DNA from: CAVOGJ01 sp963700865
Lineage (GTDB): Bacteria > Planctomycetota > Planctomycetia > Pirellulales > Pirellulaceae
Direction of reading: 5' to 3'
NCBI GenBank assembly: GCA_963700865.1
Contig: CAVOZC010000006.1
Location: 32,087 to 96,086, forward strand
Length of the DNA stretch: 64,000 nt
Numbering within the stretch: the first letter of the stretch is position 1; every line of letters starts with the position of its first letter. Positions 20,079 through 28,960 of the stretch are shown here, one piece after another. Made by a program: the position numbers and the translations under genes. The notes under the pieces are model-generated. The model did not search any database and had not been told where the DNA came from. It saw only the letters and a list, made by a program, of their open reading frames with translations.

Positions 20079-20342
20079 ATGAAAATCACTATCAATGTGG
20101 ACTGCACGCCGGAAGAAGCCCGTCGCTATATGGGTCTGCCCGATGTCGGGCCCATGCAGGAAGAGTTGCTCAAACAAATGCAGGAACGACTGCTGGCCAA
20201 TGTGGACTCGATGCAACCCACCGAGATGCTCAAGACCTGGTGGCCCATGGGGATGGATCATTGGCTGGAGTTGCAAAAGGCCCTCTGGACGCAGATGTCG
20301 TCGGTAGCCGGTGGCGGCGATCAAACGCGTCGCGAAAGTTAG
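20079..20342 (+). CDS. Small DUF6489-like protein
   Basis: An 87-residue acidic, probably helical protein starting MKITINVDCTPEEARRYMGL and containing PDVGPMQEELLKQMQERL. The CTPEEAR-x-x-x-GLPDV pattern is what I recall for DUF6489 proteins, whose role is unknown. The start lies 20 bases after the stop of the double ketoacyl-synthase gene, so the two are likely one operon. A scaffold or accessory role for that enzyme is an inference from position. Confidence 0.65.
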   Translation: MKITINVDCTPEEARRYMGLPDVGPMQEELLKQMQERLLANVDSMQPTEMLKTWWPMGMDHWLELQKALWTQMSSVAGGGDQTRRES

Positions 20343-20379
20343 GTCATGACGAGCTCTGGCAACTCCGGCCACAGACAGC

Positions 20380-20886
20380 CTATCCCACGCGCAAAGGCGA
20401 TTGACCTCGGTCCTCGCGCCAAGTGTTGACCAGCGCAAGCGCCGTTCGCTCTGTGGCGAAGAAACGTGTCAGCTGTGTGCGGCTGACGCCAAGTCGCTCC
20501 GCGGCAGCCGTCAGATCGACGTCGCATGCCAGGACAACGTCGAGCGCTTCGGCCAGCAGTGCCGCATAATCGGTGTGCTGACGGCTCACCACGATCTTGC
20601 CGCCCCGACACCGCAGACGCCAGCGTTCGGAAGGTTGGGACGGCAGGTCCCCCACAAACCGGTGCCCGACGGCCACCCGGACGCGAAGTCGTTCGATCGC
20701 CACCGCCTGATTCAGCGCCTGGCTGCGCTCCTCCGTCGCCTCAACGCGAATCCCCGTGGGTACGTGCTCGGCGAAGATGCCCGTTTCGACCTTGTTCCGG
20801 TGCTGGCCGCCAGGACCACTGCGACGTTGACGACGAAAGCGGCATTGTCTGGTAAATTCGGCCACGGGAAGCTGTGAAGGATGCAT
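20380..20886 (-). CDS. Peptide chain release factor-like (GGQ) protein with C-terminal extension
   Basis: An RF-1/ArfB-like domain with the GGQ peptidyl-tRNA hydrolysis loop in RRQRRSGPGGQHRNKVET, which keeps the conserved SGPGGQ-x-x-NK pattern. The codon-recognition domains of true release factors are absent, so a role in rescuing stalled ribosomes is more likely than termination. The last 50 residues (DLTAAAERLGVSRTQLTRFF) look like a helix-turn-helix appended to the GGQ domain, which is not present in ArfB. I choose ATG 20886 (MHPSQLPVAEF). It converges on the small DUF6489-like gene and is divergent from the DUF309 gene. Confidence 0.8.
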   Translation of the reverse strand: MHPSQLPVAEFTRQCRFRRQRRSGPGGQHRNKVETGIFAEHVPTGIRVEATEERSQALNQAVAIERLRVRVAVGHRFVGDLPSQPSERWRLRCRGGKIVVSRQHTDYAALLAEALDVVLACDVDLTAAAERLGVSRTQLTRFFATERTALALVNTWREDRGQSPLRVG

Positions 20887-20990
20887 GTCACGTTTCCGAT
20901 GCTGCGTCACGTCTCGAAATTCCGGCCGTTGCGTCCGTCATCACTGATCGGACCTACCGACCCTGTTGTTCCAGCCCCTCGCATGGTCTC

Positions 20991-21536
20991 ATGATGCCCG
21001 CTCGCCTCACATCTTATCCCTTTCCGCCCTACTCATATGTTACCGGTTTATTTCCACACCCGTTACGCGACTCGGACGGGCACGGGTGTCCGGGTCCGGA
21101 CGCGAGCCACACGGCACCCTCAACCGATGATTGGCAAGCTTGTGAGGCCTACCTGTGGGGCATCGACCTCTTCAACGGGGGCTTTTATTGGGAAGCCCAC
21201 GAATCGTGGGAAGCCGTCTGGCATGCCGTGGGCCGTGAGGGTGTCGTGGCCGATTGGTGCAAGGGCCTGATCAAGCTGGCCGCGGCGGGCGTCAAGGCGC
21301 GCGAGGGTCGCGACGAGGGGGTCCGCAGACACGCGAAACGAGCCGGCGAGTTGTTCACCGAAGTGCAAGCTCAAATCGCCACCGATCTCTTTTGGGGCCT
21401 GTCGACGCAAGCCTTGCTAAGGCAAGCGGCCAGTCTTGAGCGGGATGCGGCCGCGATCGCCCGCGCATCGGCGGATGCTCCCGCGCGGGCCACGCTACCG
21501 CCCCTGCAGGTGGTCGGCCCGCACGCGGGTGGTTGA
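20991..21536 (+). CDS. DUF309 domain protein
   Basis: All-helical protein of unknown function. The family pattern is plain: FNGGFYWEAHESWEAVWH, then WCKGLIKLAAAGVKAREG and the later small-residue helix RHAKRAGELF. Residues before about 45 are variable and Pro/Ser-rich. ATG 20991 or 20994 are equally possible starts; the frame extends upstream to 20874 but would overlap the divergent GGQ gene. No operon partner is obvious. Confidence 0.8.
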   Translation: MMPARLTSYPFPPYSYVTGLFPHPLRDSDGHGCPGPDASHTAPSTDDWQACEAYLWGIDLFNGGFYWEAHESWEAVWHAVGREGVVADWCKGLIKLAAAGVKAREGRDEGVRRHAKRAGELFTEVQAQIATDLFWGLSTQALLRQAASLERDAAAIARASADAPARATLPPLQVVGPHAGG

Positions 21537-21617
21537 ACCCATCCGGCGCCACCAAGCCGCGGAAGCGGTGGATGAGGCGGCAAGTCCGCTACGCCGAGCT
21601 TAGCGAGCCCAGTCGTG

Positions 21618-23041
21618 TTACGGCGTGCGGATGACCAGGTTGCGAATCTCCGTCATGTCCTCCATGGCAAATCGGACCCCCTCCCGCCCCAGGCCGCTAT
21701 CCTTGACGCCCCCATAAGGCATGTGATCGACGCGCCATGAGGGAACATCGCCAATGATCACGCCGCCCACATCCAACTCGTCCCAGGCACGCAGCGCCTT
21801 GTAAAGGTCGCGGGTGAAGATGCCGGCCTGCAGGCCGTATCGGCTGTCGTTGACCTCCTGCAGCGCCTCATCGAACGACTGATAGGTGCTGAGAACAGCG
21901 ACGGGCCCGAACGCCTCCTCCGCGCATATCGCCTGATCGCGCGGCACGCCTTCGAGCAACGTGGCGGTGAGCACGGCGCCTGACGGGTGCCTCCGCAAAG
22001 TATGGTTCCGCCAGCAGCCACGGCCGATTGGATCCACGCCTCCAGCCGCTCGGCTTCCGACACGGAGATCATTGGTCCGATAAACGTATCCTCCTGCTTG
22101 GGATCCCCCGCCACCAGTGATTGGGTTGCCGCCACGAGCTTTTGTTTGAGTTCATTATAAATCGATACATGCACGATGATCCGCTGCACCCCGATACAGC
22201 TCTGTCCCGACTGGTAAAAGGCACCGATGACCAGACGATCCACCGCGTCATCGAGATCGGCGTCTTCGTCAATGACGCAAGCCGCGTTGCCTCCCAATTC
22301 CAACACAACTTTTTTCTTACCTGCCTTGGCCTTGAGCGCCCAGCCGACTTCGGGTGAGCCGGTAAAGCTAAGTAGCTTCAGCCGCGGATCGGTGGTAAAC
22401 AGGTCGGCGCCCTCGCGTCGACAAGGAAGGATCGAAAAGGCCCCGGGCGGCAAGTCGGTTTCCGCCAGAATTTCGCCAATCAGCAGCGCGCGAACCGGTG
22501 TGAGGCTGGCCGGTTTCAGCACAAACGGGCAACCGGCCGCGATCGCGGGGGCGATTTTGTGCGCTGCCAGGTTGAGGGGAAAGTTGAAGGGTGAAATGAA
22601 CGAGCAGGGACCGATCGGCACACGGCGAAACATGCCGCGATAACCGAGTGCCCGCGGCGAAATCTCCAGATTGGTGACTTCTCCGTTCATCCGCACCGAC
22701 TCTGCCGCCGCAATCCGAAAGGTGTCGATCAAGCGGGACACCTCACCGCGGCTATCTCGGATCGGCTTTCCCGCTTCAACGCAGAGGATCTGTGCCAGTT
22801 CTTCGGCCCGATCCCCAAAGCGATCGGCACAATGATCGAGCACGGCCTGTCGCTCGAACGGCGCCATGTTTCGTAAAGGCTCCGCAGCCTGCACGGCCGC
22901 CCCAATCGCCTGCCCAATGGCCTCGACATCGGCGAGTGCGACCTGCGTGGCCACCTCGCCGGTGTATTTGTCATGCACCACCAGATCACGATTCGCCGCC
23001 ACGGGTTGATTGGCCAGGTAGTAAGGGTAGCTCTGTTTCAT
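21618..23041 (-). CDS. NAD(P)-dependent aldehyde dehydrogenase (frameshifted)
   Basis: Oxidises an aldehyde to the acid; the substrate is not evident. It has the cofactor-binding SPFNFPLNL, the FTGSPEVGW turn, the general-base Glu in LELGGNAACV and the catalytic Cys in SGQSCIGVQR, then, in another frame, EEAFGPVAVL and the C-terminal MPYGGVKDSGLGREG. The frames join at about 21985-22000, between GGTRQ and SGAVLTATLLEG. The break needs a one-base change and is probably a sequencing artefact. Start is ATG 23041 (MKQSYPYYLANQ). It lies 115 bases downstream of a ThDP enzyme gene start-to-stop on the same strand's other side, so the two form a head-to-tail pair, a combination suggesting an aldehyde made by decarboxylation and then oxidised. 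Confidence 0.88.
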
Positions 23042-23155
23042 GGCATCCTCCGGCCACTTCGCCACCCGCCGCGCACCCGGGGCGGCAAGCTTGGCCTGAG
23101 AGGGAGCGAATGGGGTGGCGCAACGTTCGGTAAGGTCGGCCACATGGGGCCCGCG

Positions 23156-24796
23156 TCAGGCGCGGCCGCTGAGTTCTTGGATTTCATGATTCAGGATGCG
23201 ATCGTTCTGGGAATAGTCGATAGGTACTTCGATCAGATGTACGCCGGGAGACGCATGACACTGCCGCATCAGGCGCTCGAGATCATCCGTCTCGTGAACG
23301 CGATGCCCGCTCGCTCCGTAGCTTTCCGCGTACTTGACGAAATCAGGATTGCCATAGTCGAGCCCGAAATTCACGAACTTCATGTGGGCCTGCTTCCACT
23401 TGATCATGCCATAAGCGTTGTCGCGGAGCACCAGCACGACAAGCTGCATGCCCAGTCTCACGGCTGTCTCCATTTCCTGGGAATTCATCATGAAACCGCC
23501 ATCGCCGCAGATCGCCATGACTTTCCGCTCCGGAAAAACCAGCCGGGCTGCCATGGCCGAAGGCAGTCCGGCTCCCATGGTGGCGAGTGCATTGTCCAGC
23601 AGGACCGTATTTGGCGCGTGGGCCTCGTAATTGCGGGCAAACCAGATCTTGTACATCCCATTGTCGAGCGCGATGATACCGTCACTCGGCATCACCCGCC
23701 GAACATCAGCCACCAGGCGTTGCGGAGTGATGGGATATCCCGGATCGTTGTCGCCTTGCTGCTCGTGCGCGACTCCCTGCCTGCGAATCTCCAAGAATCG
23801 TTCAAAGCACCAATGGGGCTGCGGGGAAAGTTGTTCTTTTAATTGCCAGATGCTGTTGGCAATATCTCCCACCACCTCTACCTGGGGAAAATAAACCGGA
23901 TCAATCACGGCCGAGGTGAAATTGACGTGGATTACCTGCACGCCTCCTTCGCGCATGATGAACGGTGGTTTTTCCACGACGTCGTGCCCGATGTTGATGA
24001 TAAGATCCGCCGCCAACACGATTTGGTGGACAAAGTCGCCGGACGAGAGGGCGGTGTTTCCCATGTACAACGGATGACGCTCATCGATGACTCCCTTACC
24101 CATCTGCGTGGTCACGAAGGGAATGCGTAGTTTCTCAATGAATTGCCGCAGGGTATTGCAGGTCAATTTGCGATTGGCGCCAGCCCCGACCAGCAGTAAC
24201 GGATGTCTCGCCGCCGCGACCCGAGAGACGGCCGCGCGGATCGCTTTCTCCTCCGCGACGGGCCGCCGCACAATGCTTGCTGCAAGTGGTCCATGGTCCG
24301 TGTGCTCGGCCGCGATGTCTTCCGGCAATTCGAGGTGGACGGCGCCTGGCCGTTCTTCCTGGGCCAATCGAAATGCCTCGCGAATACGCGAGGGAATATT
24401 ACCGGCACTGACCAGTTGGTGCGTGTACTTCGTCAAAGGCCGCATCATGTCAACCACGTTGACAATCTGAAACTGTCCTTGCTTGCTCGATTTGACCGGC
24501 TTCTGACCGGTGATCATCATCATCGGCATGCCACCCAACTGGGCGTAAGCCGCCGCCGTGACGAGATTCGTGGCGCCCGGGCCAAGCGTCGAAAGACAAA
24601 CGCCCGCCTTGCCGGTCAAACGGCCGTACGTTGCCGCCATGAAGCCGGCGGCCTGCTCGTGACGGGTCAGGATCAAACGAATGTCGGATCTGGCCAGCGA
24701 GTCGAGCAAGTCCAGGTTTTCCTCTCCAGGAAGACCGAAGACGTACTCGACGCCCTCACTTTGCAGGGCTGCGATAAAGACATCAGAGGCTTTCAT
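23156..24796 (-). CDS. Thiamine-diphosphate enzyme, acetolactate synthase large-subunit-like
   Basis: ThDP-dependent carboligase or decarboxylase. The catalytic Glu is in VFGLPGEENLDLL, the substrate-side region reads RHEQAAGFMAATYGR, and the ThDP/Mg site reads ICGDGGFMMNSQEMETAVR with LRDNAYGMIKWKQ. It is 546 residues, normal for the family. No acetolactate synthase small subunit is nearby, so a catabolic role or another 2-oxoacid substrate is possible. I choose ATG 24796 (MKASDVFIAAL), which starts at the conserved first helix; the frame is open to 25132 without homology. It is upstream of the aldehyde dehydrogenase on the same strand. Confidence 0.85.
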   Translation of the reverse strand: MKASDVFIAALQSEGVEYVFGLPGEENLDLLDSLARSDIRLILTRHEQAAGFMAATYGRLTGKAGVCLSTLGPGATNLVTAAAYAQLGGMPMMMITGQKPVKSSKQGQFQIVNVVDMMRPLTKYTHQLVSAGNIPSRIREAFRLAQEERPGAVHLELPEDIAAEHTDHGPLAASIVRRPVAEEKAIRAAVSRVAAARHPLLLVGAGANRKLTCNTLRQFIEKLRIPFVTTQMGKGVIDERHPLYMGNTALSSGDFVHQIVLAADLIINIGHDVVEKPPFIMREGGVQVIHVNFTSAVIDPVYFPQVEVVGDIANSIWQLKEQLSPQPHWCFERFLEIRRQGVAHEQQGDNDPGYPITPQRLVADVRRVMPSDGIIALDNGMYKIWFARNYEAHAPNTVLLDNALATMGAGLPSAMAARLVFPERKVMAICGDGGFMMNSQEMETAVRLGMQLVVLVLRDNAYGMIKWKQAHMKFVNFGLDYGNPDFVKYAESYGASGHRVHETDDLERLMRQCHASPGVHLIEVPIDYSQNDRILNHEIQELSGRA

Positions 24797-25003
24797 GGCG
24801 TTACCGGTGTCGTTTTGGCGGCCAAAAAGGTTTATTGTGGACCCAGCGGCCAGCATTGGAAACGGGATGTACGGCAAGCGGTCGGTCGATTTCGTGGTAA
24901 TCAGCGCCGCGGTCAAGCCGCCCCGCGGATTTCTTCTACAATACAGGACGGGGGGAAATGTGCGAACGGCCCCCGCCTGGAAGCAAAATTTTTCGAGGTA
25001 TCG

Positions 25004-25510
25004 ATGACACACTCCGATCCCGATCATCCACCACCAGCGGCACCGCACCGTTTCCGTTCGCTCGCAGTGAGGATCGGAATTGTTTTGCTCCTCGCCATCC
25101 TCGTGACGCGACTCATGAACCAGCGAAGCCAATTTGCCTCGTCCTCTGGTGTCCCCAAATCACTCGCCCCGTGCGCCGCCAAACCGAATTGCGTATGTTC
25201 CCAGTCGACCGACGCGGAACATGCCATCGAGCCATTTGCATCCGGCAGTGACTTGGACCGAACCTGGGAACGCTTGCAGCAGATTATTGCTCAAACGCCG
25301 CGCACCCGACTGGTTGAGCAGGATACGGATTATGTGCGTTACGAATTTCGCAGCCGCCTGCTCGGTTTCGTGGATGATGTGGAATTCCTGCGGGATCGCG
25401 CGGCGAACGTGATTCAGGTTCGTTCCGCCTCACGCGTCGGTTATTCCGATCTGGGCGTCAATCGGAAGCGGATCGAGACACTGCGGCAGCAATTGGCGGC
25501 AGCACCTTAG
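25004..25510 (+). CDS. DUF1499 membrane-anchored protein
   Basis: One N-terminal membrane span (RIGIVLLLAILVTRLM) followed by a DUF1499 domain: CAAKPNCVCSQ, then WERLQQIIAQ, YEFRSRLLGFVDDVEFL and IQVRSASRVGYSDLGVNRKRI, the family's signature order. Function is unknown. Start ATG 25004 gives 168 residues. It ends 6 bases before the convergent hemH stop. The gene is divergent from the ThDP enzyme. Confidence 0.87.
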   Translation: MTHSDPDHPPPAAPHRFRSLAVRIGIVLLLAILVTRLMNQRSQFASSSGVPKSLAPCAAKPNCVCSQSTDAEHAIEPFASGSDLDRTWERLQQIIAQTPRTRLVEQDTDYVRYEFRSRLLGFVDDVEFLRDRAANVIQVRSASRVGYSDLGVNRKRIETLRQQLAAAP

Positions 25511-25516
25511 AGGGTG

Positions 25517-26560
25517 TTAGCCAGTTGGCGCCGAGGCGGGCCTTGGCGGACGCGCGCCGGGCAGGCAGCAGTCGAGTGGGCACACATCGTGGCTGGCACC
25601 GAGTCTCCCCAAGGCAGGCCGCTCGGCTTGCCCACACGCCCGTTCCTCGATCATTTGCCGCAGGCCCTCGACAAAATCGGGATGCGTTCCCACCGTGGCC
25701 GCGCGCTGCATGGGGAGGCCAAGTTCCGCACACACGTCCCGCGCCTCGGTATCCAGATCGAACAACACTTCCATATGATCCGAAACGAAACCGATGGGTG
25801 CGATCACGACACCGCAAATCCCGTCCGTTCCATGGAGAGCGCACAAGTGATCACAGATATCCGGTTCCAGCCAAGGCTGACTCGGAGGGCCACTCCGGCT
25901 CTGGTACACCAAATCCCACGAATCGCGTCCCAGTTGCTCGGCGACCAAGCGGCACGATTCGTTCAGCTGCAACTCGTATCGGCAACCCTCGGCCATGGAA
26001 AGCGGAATGCTATGTGCCGTAAACACGATCCGCGCCCGTTCGCGTGCGCTGGCCGGCAGGCGTTCCAGGGCCTCGGCGACCCGCTCGGCCATGGGCAGCA
26101 CGAATCGAGGGTGGTTGAAGTACACGCGCATCTTGTCGACCGTGGGTGCCGTCGGTCCTACGGCCTCCTGGGCTCGGGCGATATCCTCGCGATACTGACG
26201 GCAGCCGCTGTAGCTGCTGAAGGCCGACGTGACGACCGCCAGCGCGGAGCGGATCCCGTCGTCGGCCATTTGACGCAGCGTGTCCGTCAGTAGCGGATGC
26301 CAGTTGCGATTTCCCCAGTAGATCGGGAGTTGGGGCCCTTTCGAGCCGAGCGCGGATTGCAACGCCGAGAGCAATTTTCGATTCTGCTCGTTGATCGGAC
26401 TCACGCCGCCGAACTGCTGGTAGTGCTCGGCGACTTCGAGCATTCGTTCCCGTGGCACGTTTTTTCCGCGTAAGACGTTTTCGAGAAACGGCATGACTTC
26501 GTCTGGCCCCTCGGGACCACCGAACGAAACAAGAAGAACAGCGTCGTACTTCGATGGCAT
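25517..26560 (-). CDS. hemH: Ferrochelatase
   Basis: Inserts Fe2+ into protoporphyrin (or coproporphyrin) in haem synthesis. The catalytic His is in IVFTAHSIPLSMAEG and the metal-site Glu in GFVSDHMEVLFDLDTEA; YDAVLLVSFGGPEGPDEV is the usual N-terminus. The C-terminus ends with a Cys-rich HDVCPLDCCLPGARP, which may be a metal or Fe-S site, as some bacterial ferrochelatases carry [2Fe-2S]. Length 347 is normal. It converges on the DUF1499 gene with only 6 bases between the stops. Confidence 0.94.
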   Translation of the reverse strand: MPSKYDAVLLVSFGGPEGPDEVMPFLENVLRGKNVPRERMLEVAEHYQQFGGVSPINEQNRKLLSALQSALGSKGPQLPIYWGNRNWHPLLTDTLRQMADDGIRSALAVVTSAFSSYSGCRQYREDIARAQEAVGPTAPTVDKMRVYFNHPRFVLPMAERVAEALERLPASARERARIVFTAHSIPLSMAEGCRYELQLNESCRLVAEQLGRDSWDLVYQSRSGPPSQPWLEPDICDHLCALHGTDGICGVVIAPIGFVSDHMEVLFDLDTEARDVCAELGLPMQRAATVGTHPDFVEGLRQMIEERACGQAERPALGRLGASHDVCPLDCCLPGARPPRPASAPTG

Positions 26561-26763
26561 GGAACGTGCCTGGCTTTCTAGAAATGATGCGTCGGAATCA
26601 GTGGCTCACGGCGACAAGAGCGGGCACATCGTTGCGTGCAGCCGGTGGATGTGTGCGGGCGTGGGGAGGGAGGCGAGGCCCGCGAGTGAACCGCTCCTCC
26701 CGGAGGGCTTATCCGCAAACGATGTGGCAAACTAACGAACCAGGGCAAAACGCTGCGTCAGCA

Positions 26764-27231
26764 TTACACCGGTTCCAGCTCGTGCTGAAAATGACGGATC
26801 GTCTCGCTGGGATCGAGATTGAAGACGGCGCGACCATCCGTCTCCCAACGATTGCCCGTGAAGTGAAATACGGCGGTTGCCGAACGCAAATTACCGACGG
26901 CCTCGACGTCCTCCATCACGCCGCCCTTGATCGCTTCGAAGCCGATGGTGACGGCGACCAAGGCTCGCACCTGGCCGTTGACGCGATCGCGAGCGAAGGT
27001 GACGTCATTGCCAAAATCACAATGGGTCCAAATCAGTCCGCGAGGCCTGCCCGAAGAACCAGCCTTGCGGAGGAAGTCGGCTTCCAACCACTCACGTCGG
27101 ATGGAAAACGACTTGCGGGCCTTTTCCAGTCTGACACGCTGGCGGCGACGGTAGAGCAGGTAACTGCCGGCTCCCGATAAGGCGACGCACAACAATGCTC
27201 CCAGCACGCTCAGCCAGCCGAGGGTCGACAT
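26764..27231 (-). CDS. Membrane-anchored protein of unknown function
   Basis: A 155-residue protein I cannot assign. It has one N-terminal span (LSVLGALLCVALSGAGSYLLY), a basic stretch (RRRQRVRLEKARK) that places the rest in the cytoplasm, and a soluble domain with WTHCDFGNDVTFARDR, VRALVAVTIGFEAI and ATAVFHFTGNRWETDGRAVF, which reads as a beta-sheet fold. It stands between hemH and the DUF4190 gene, about 200 bases from hemH on the same strand. Confidence 0.7.
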   Translation of the reverse strand: MSTLGWLSVLGALLCVALSGAGSYLLYRRRQRVRLEKARKSFSIRREWLEADFLRKAGSSGRPRGLIWTHCDFGNDVTFARDRVNGQVRALVAVTIGFEAIKGGVMEDVEAVGNLRSATAVFHFTGNRWETDGRAVFNLDPSETIRHFQHELEPV

Positions 27232-27410
27232 TTCAAAATCCTTGAATCTGCCGGATGGTGCCCAAGATACGCCCGTCTACAACGAAGAGTCTGGCGTTGG
27301 AACATGAGGAGCCAGGCAACCGCCATTGCCCCAAACACCGTTTCACTCTCTCCCGAGTCTACCATCTCCCTCCTTTTGGGGCGAGGGGAAGGCGCATTCA
27401 GGTCCGCAAA

Positions 27411-27860
27411 ATGTTCGTCGAACTTGTCTGCCCGCACTGCGGTCAGCCGCTCCGTATGCCCGAGAGTCAGTCCGGTCGCAACGCCCAGTGCGGTACGTGC
27501 CAAGGCATTTTTTCTACAAAATCTCGGCCGCCCGATCCCGTCATTGCCGAGCCGCGTGGTCTGCCTCCCCATCGGCCGCCCAACCTCTCGGCTCGACCGT
27601 CTGCCCCGCACCGTGGCGGACTGATTCTGGCGCTGGCGATTGTGGGTTGGCTTATCTGCCCGGTTACGTCGGTGGTCGCTTGGGTGATGGGGCAGGCGGA
27701 CCTGAAAAAGATGAAAGCGATGGAGATGGACCCCGCGGGCGAAGGGCTTACGAAGGCCGGTGTCATCCTGGCCATCGTGCAATTGGTCGTCTTCGTGCTG
27801 GCCACATTCGTGTGGGTCGTTGCCGCCGGCGTCGCCATCGGGGTGAACGTGCTGCACTAA
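27411..27860 (+). CDS. Zinc-ribbon DUF4190 membrane protein
   Basis: Residues 1-36 form a zinc ribbon (LVCPHCGQPLRMPES, QCGTC) of the type common in planctomycete proteins, followed by a Pro-rich linker and two membrane spans with the DUF4190-type GQADLKKMKAMEMD turn between them (ILALAIVGWLICPVTSVVAW and VILAIVQLVVFVLATFVW). Function unknown. Start ATG 27411 removes an upstream open stretch without homology. It runs into the nfo gene 41 bases later, probably one transcript. Confidence 0.78.
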   Translation: MFVELVCPHCGQPLRMPESQSGRNAQCGTCQGIFSTKSRPPDPVIAEPRGLPPHRPPNLSARPSAPHRGGLILALAIVGWLICPVTSVVAWVMGQADLKKMKAMEMDPAGEGLTKAGVILAIVQLVVFVLATFVWVVAAGVAIGVNVLH

Positions 27861-27901
27861 GCGCTGTACAATCGGGCCTCACCGGAATGGAGGATCCCGA
27901 A

Positions 27902-28783
27902 ATGGTCATGCTTGGCGCGCACATGTCGATCGCGGGCGGCTATTACAGGGCCGTCGAGGCGGCGAGCGCCGCTGGTTGCGACTGTGTGCAGCTTTTCACA
28001 AAAAACAACAACCAGTGGCGGGCAAAGCCCATTACGGAAGGCGACATCGAGAGATTTCAGGCGGCACTCGCCACACATGGAATTTCGCATCCCGTATCGC
28101 ATGCATCTTATCTGATCAACCTCGCAAGCCCTGAAAAGACCCTTTGGAAAAAGTCGATCGATGCCTTCGTGGTCGAACTCCAGCGGGCCGCCAGTTTAGG
28201 CATTCCTTACGTAGTGCTGCATCCGGGTTCGTACGTCACGTCTTCCGAATCAGCTGGGATCGCGAGGATTATCTCGGCACTCAACGAAATCCATGCGCAA
28301 ACGCGCGGATGGGATGCCAATTGCCTCCTGGAGACCACGGCTGGACAGGGTTCGTCAATTGGCTGGCGTTTTGAGCACTTGGCCGACCTGCTCGAGGGTG
28401 TGGACAATGCCGATCGTCTGGGGGTTTGTCTGGATACTTGCCACGTGTTCGCTGCTGGATATCCACTCGGCTCGGAACGCGACTTTAAGGCCACCATGAG
28501 TGAATTCAACCGGCTCGTGGGCATCAAGCGGATTCGTGCCATTCACTTGAATGATAGCCTCAAGGCATTTGGCTCGCGCGTCGACCGGCACGCCCACATC
28601 GGCCGTGGCGAAATGGGGCTGGCGCCATTTCGTTTCCTGTTGAACGATCGCCGCTTTGCCAAGATCCCCATGTATCTCGAAACACCAAAGGGGGAAGAGG
28701 ACGGGAAGGACCTTGATGTGATCAATTTGCGGCGATTGCGACGATTGGTGAAAAAAAAGCAAACGACGCGGCGAGTCACGTAG
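27902..28783 (+). CDS. nfo: Endonuclease IV (AP endonuclease)
   Basis: Cleaves the DNA backbone 5' to abasic sites in base-excision repair. The zinc ligands fall in the family's motifs: LGAHMSIAGG, VLHPGSYVTSS, LLETTAGQG, LGVCLDTCHVFAAGY, AIHLNDSLKAFGSRVDRH and HIGRGEMG, then YLETPKG near the end. A GGAGG about 10 bases upstream supports ATG 27902 (MVMLGAHMS). The 293-residue length is normal. The C-terminus has a basic tail (VKKKQTTRR). It follows the DUF4190 gene. Confidence 0.95.
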   Translation: MVMLGAHMSIAGGYYRAVEAASAAGCDCVQLFTKNNNQWRAKPITEGDIERFQAALATHGISHPVSHASYLINLASPEKTLWKKSIDAFVVELQRAASLGIPYVVLHPGSYVTSSESAGIARIISALNEIHAQTRGWDANCLLETTAGQGSSIGWRFEHLADLLEGVDNADRLGVCLDTCHVFAAGYPLGSERDFKATMSEFNRLVGIKRIRAIHLNDSLKAFGSRVDRHAHIGRGEMGLAPFRFLLNDRRFAKIPMYLETPKGEEDGKDLDVINLRRLRRLVKKKQTTRRVT

Positions 28784-28795
28784 GGCTCGTCGTGG

Positions 28796-28821
28796 GACAG
28801 GCTTCTCGCCTGTCGTGTTCG
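28796..28821. repeat. Solo copy of the 26-bp palindromic repeat
   Basis: Starts GACAGGCTTCTCGCCTGTC, an inverted repeat of GACAGGC and GCCTGTC around a 5-base loop, then GTGTTCG. It differs at only two positions from the last unit of the six-unit array at 46951-46976, and both copies share the GTGTTCG end. It sits 13 bases after the nfo stop, where it could act as a hairpin at the transcript end. Confidence 0.8.
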
Positions 28822-28960
28822 CCACGCACTTTGATGGCGCGATGGTCCTGAAGAGAGGGGCCCGGATGGCACGACCGTCCCGGGCTGAGCCGGCCTTTGA
28901 CCGTGAGGACTGGTCGGCAGCCAATCCCAGGTGGGTTGCGCGACGAAATCAGCAGGCGCC

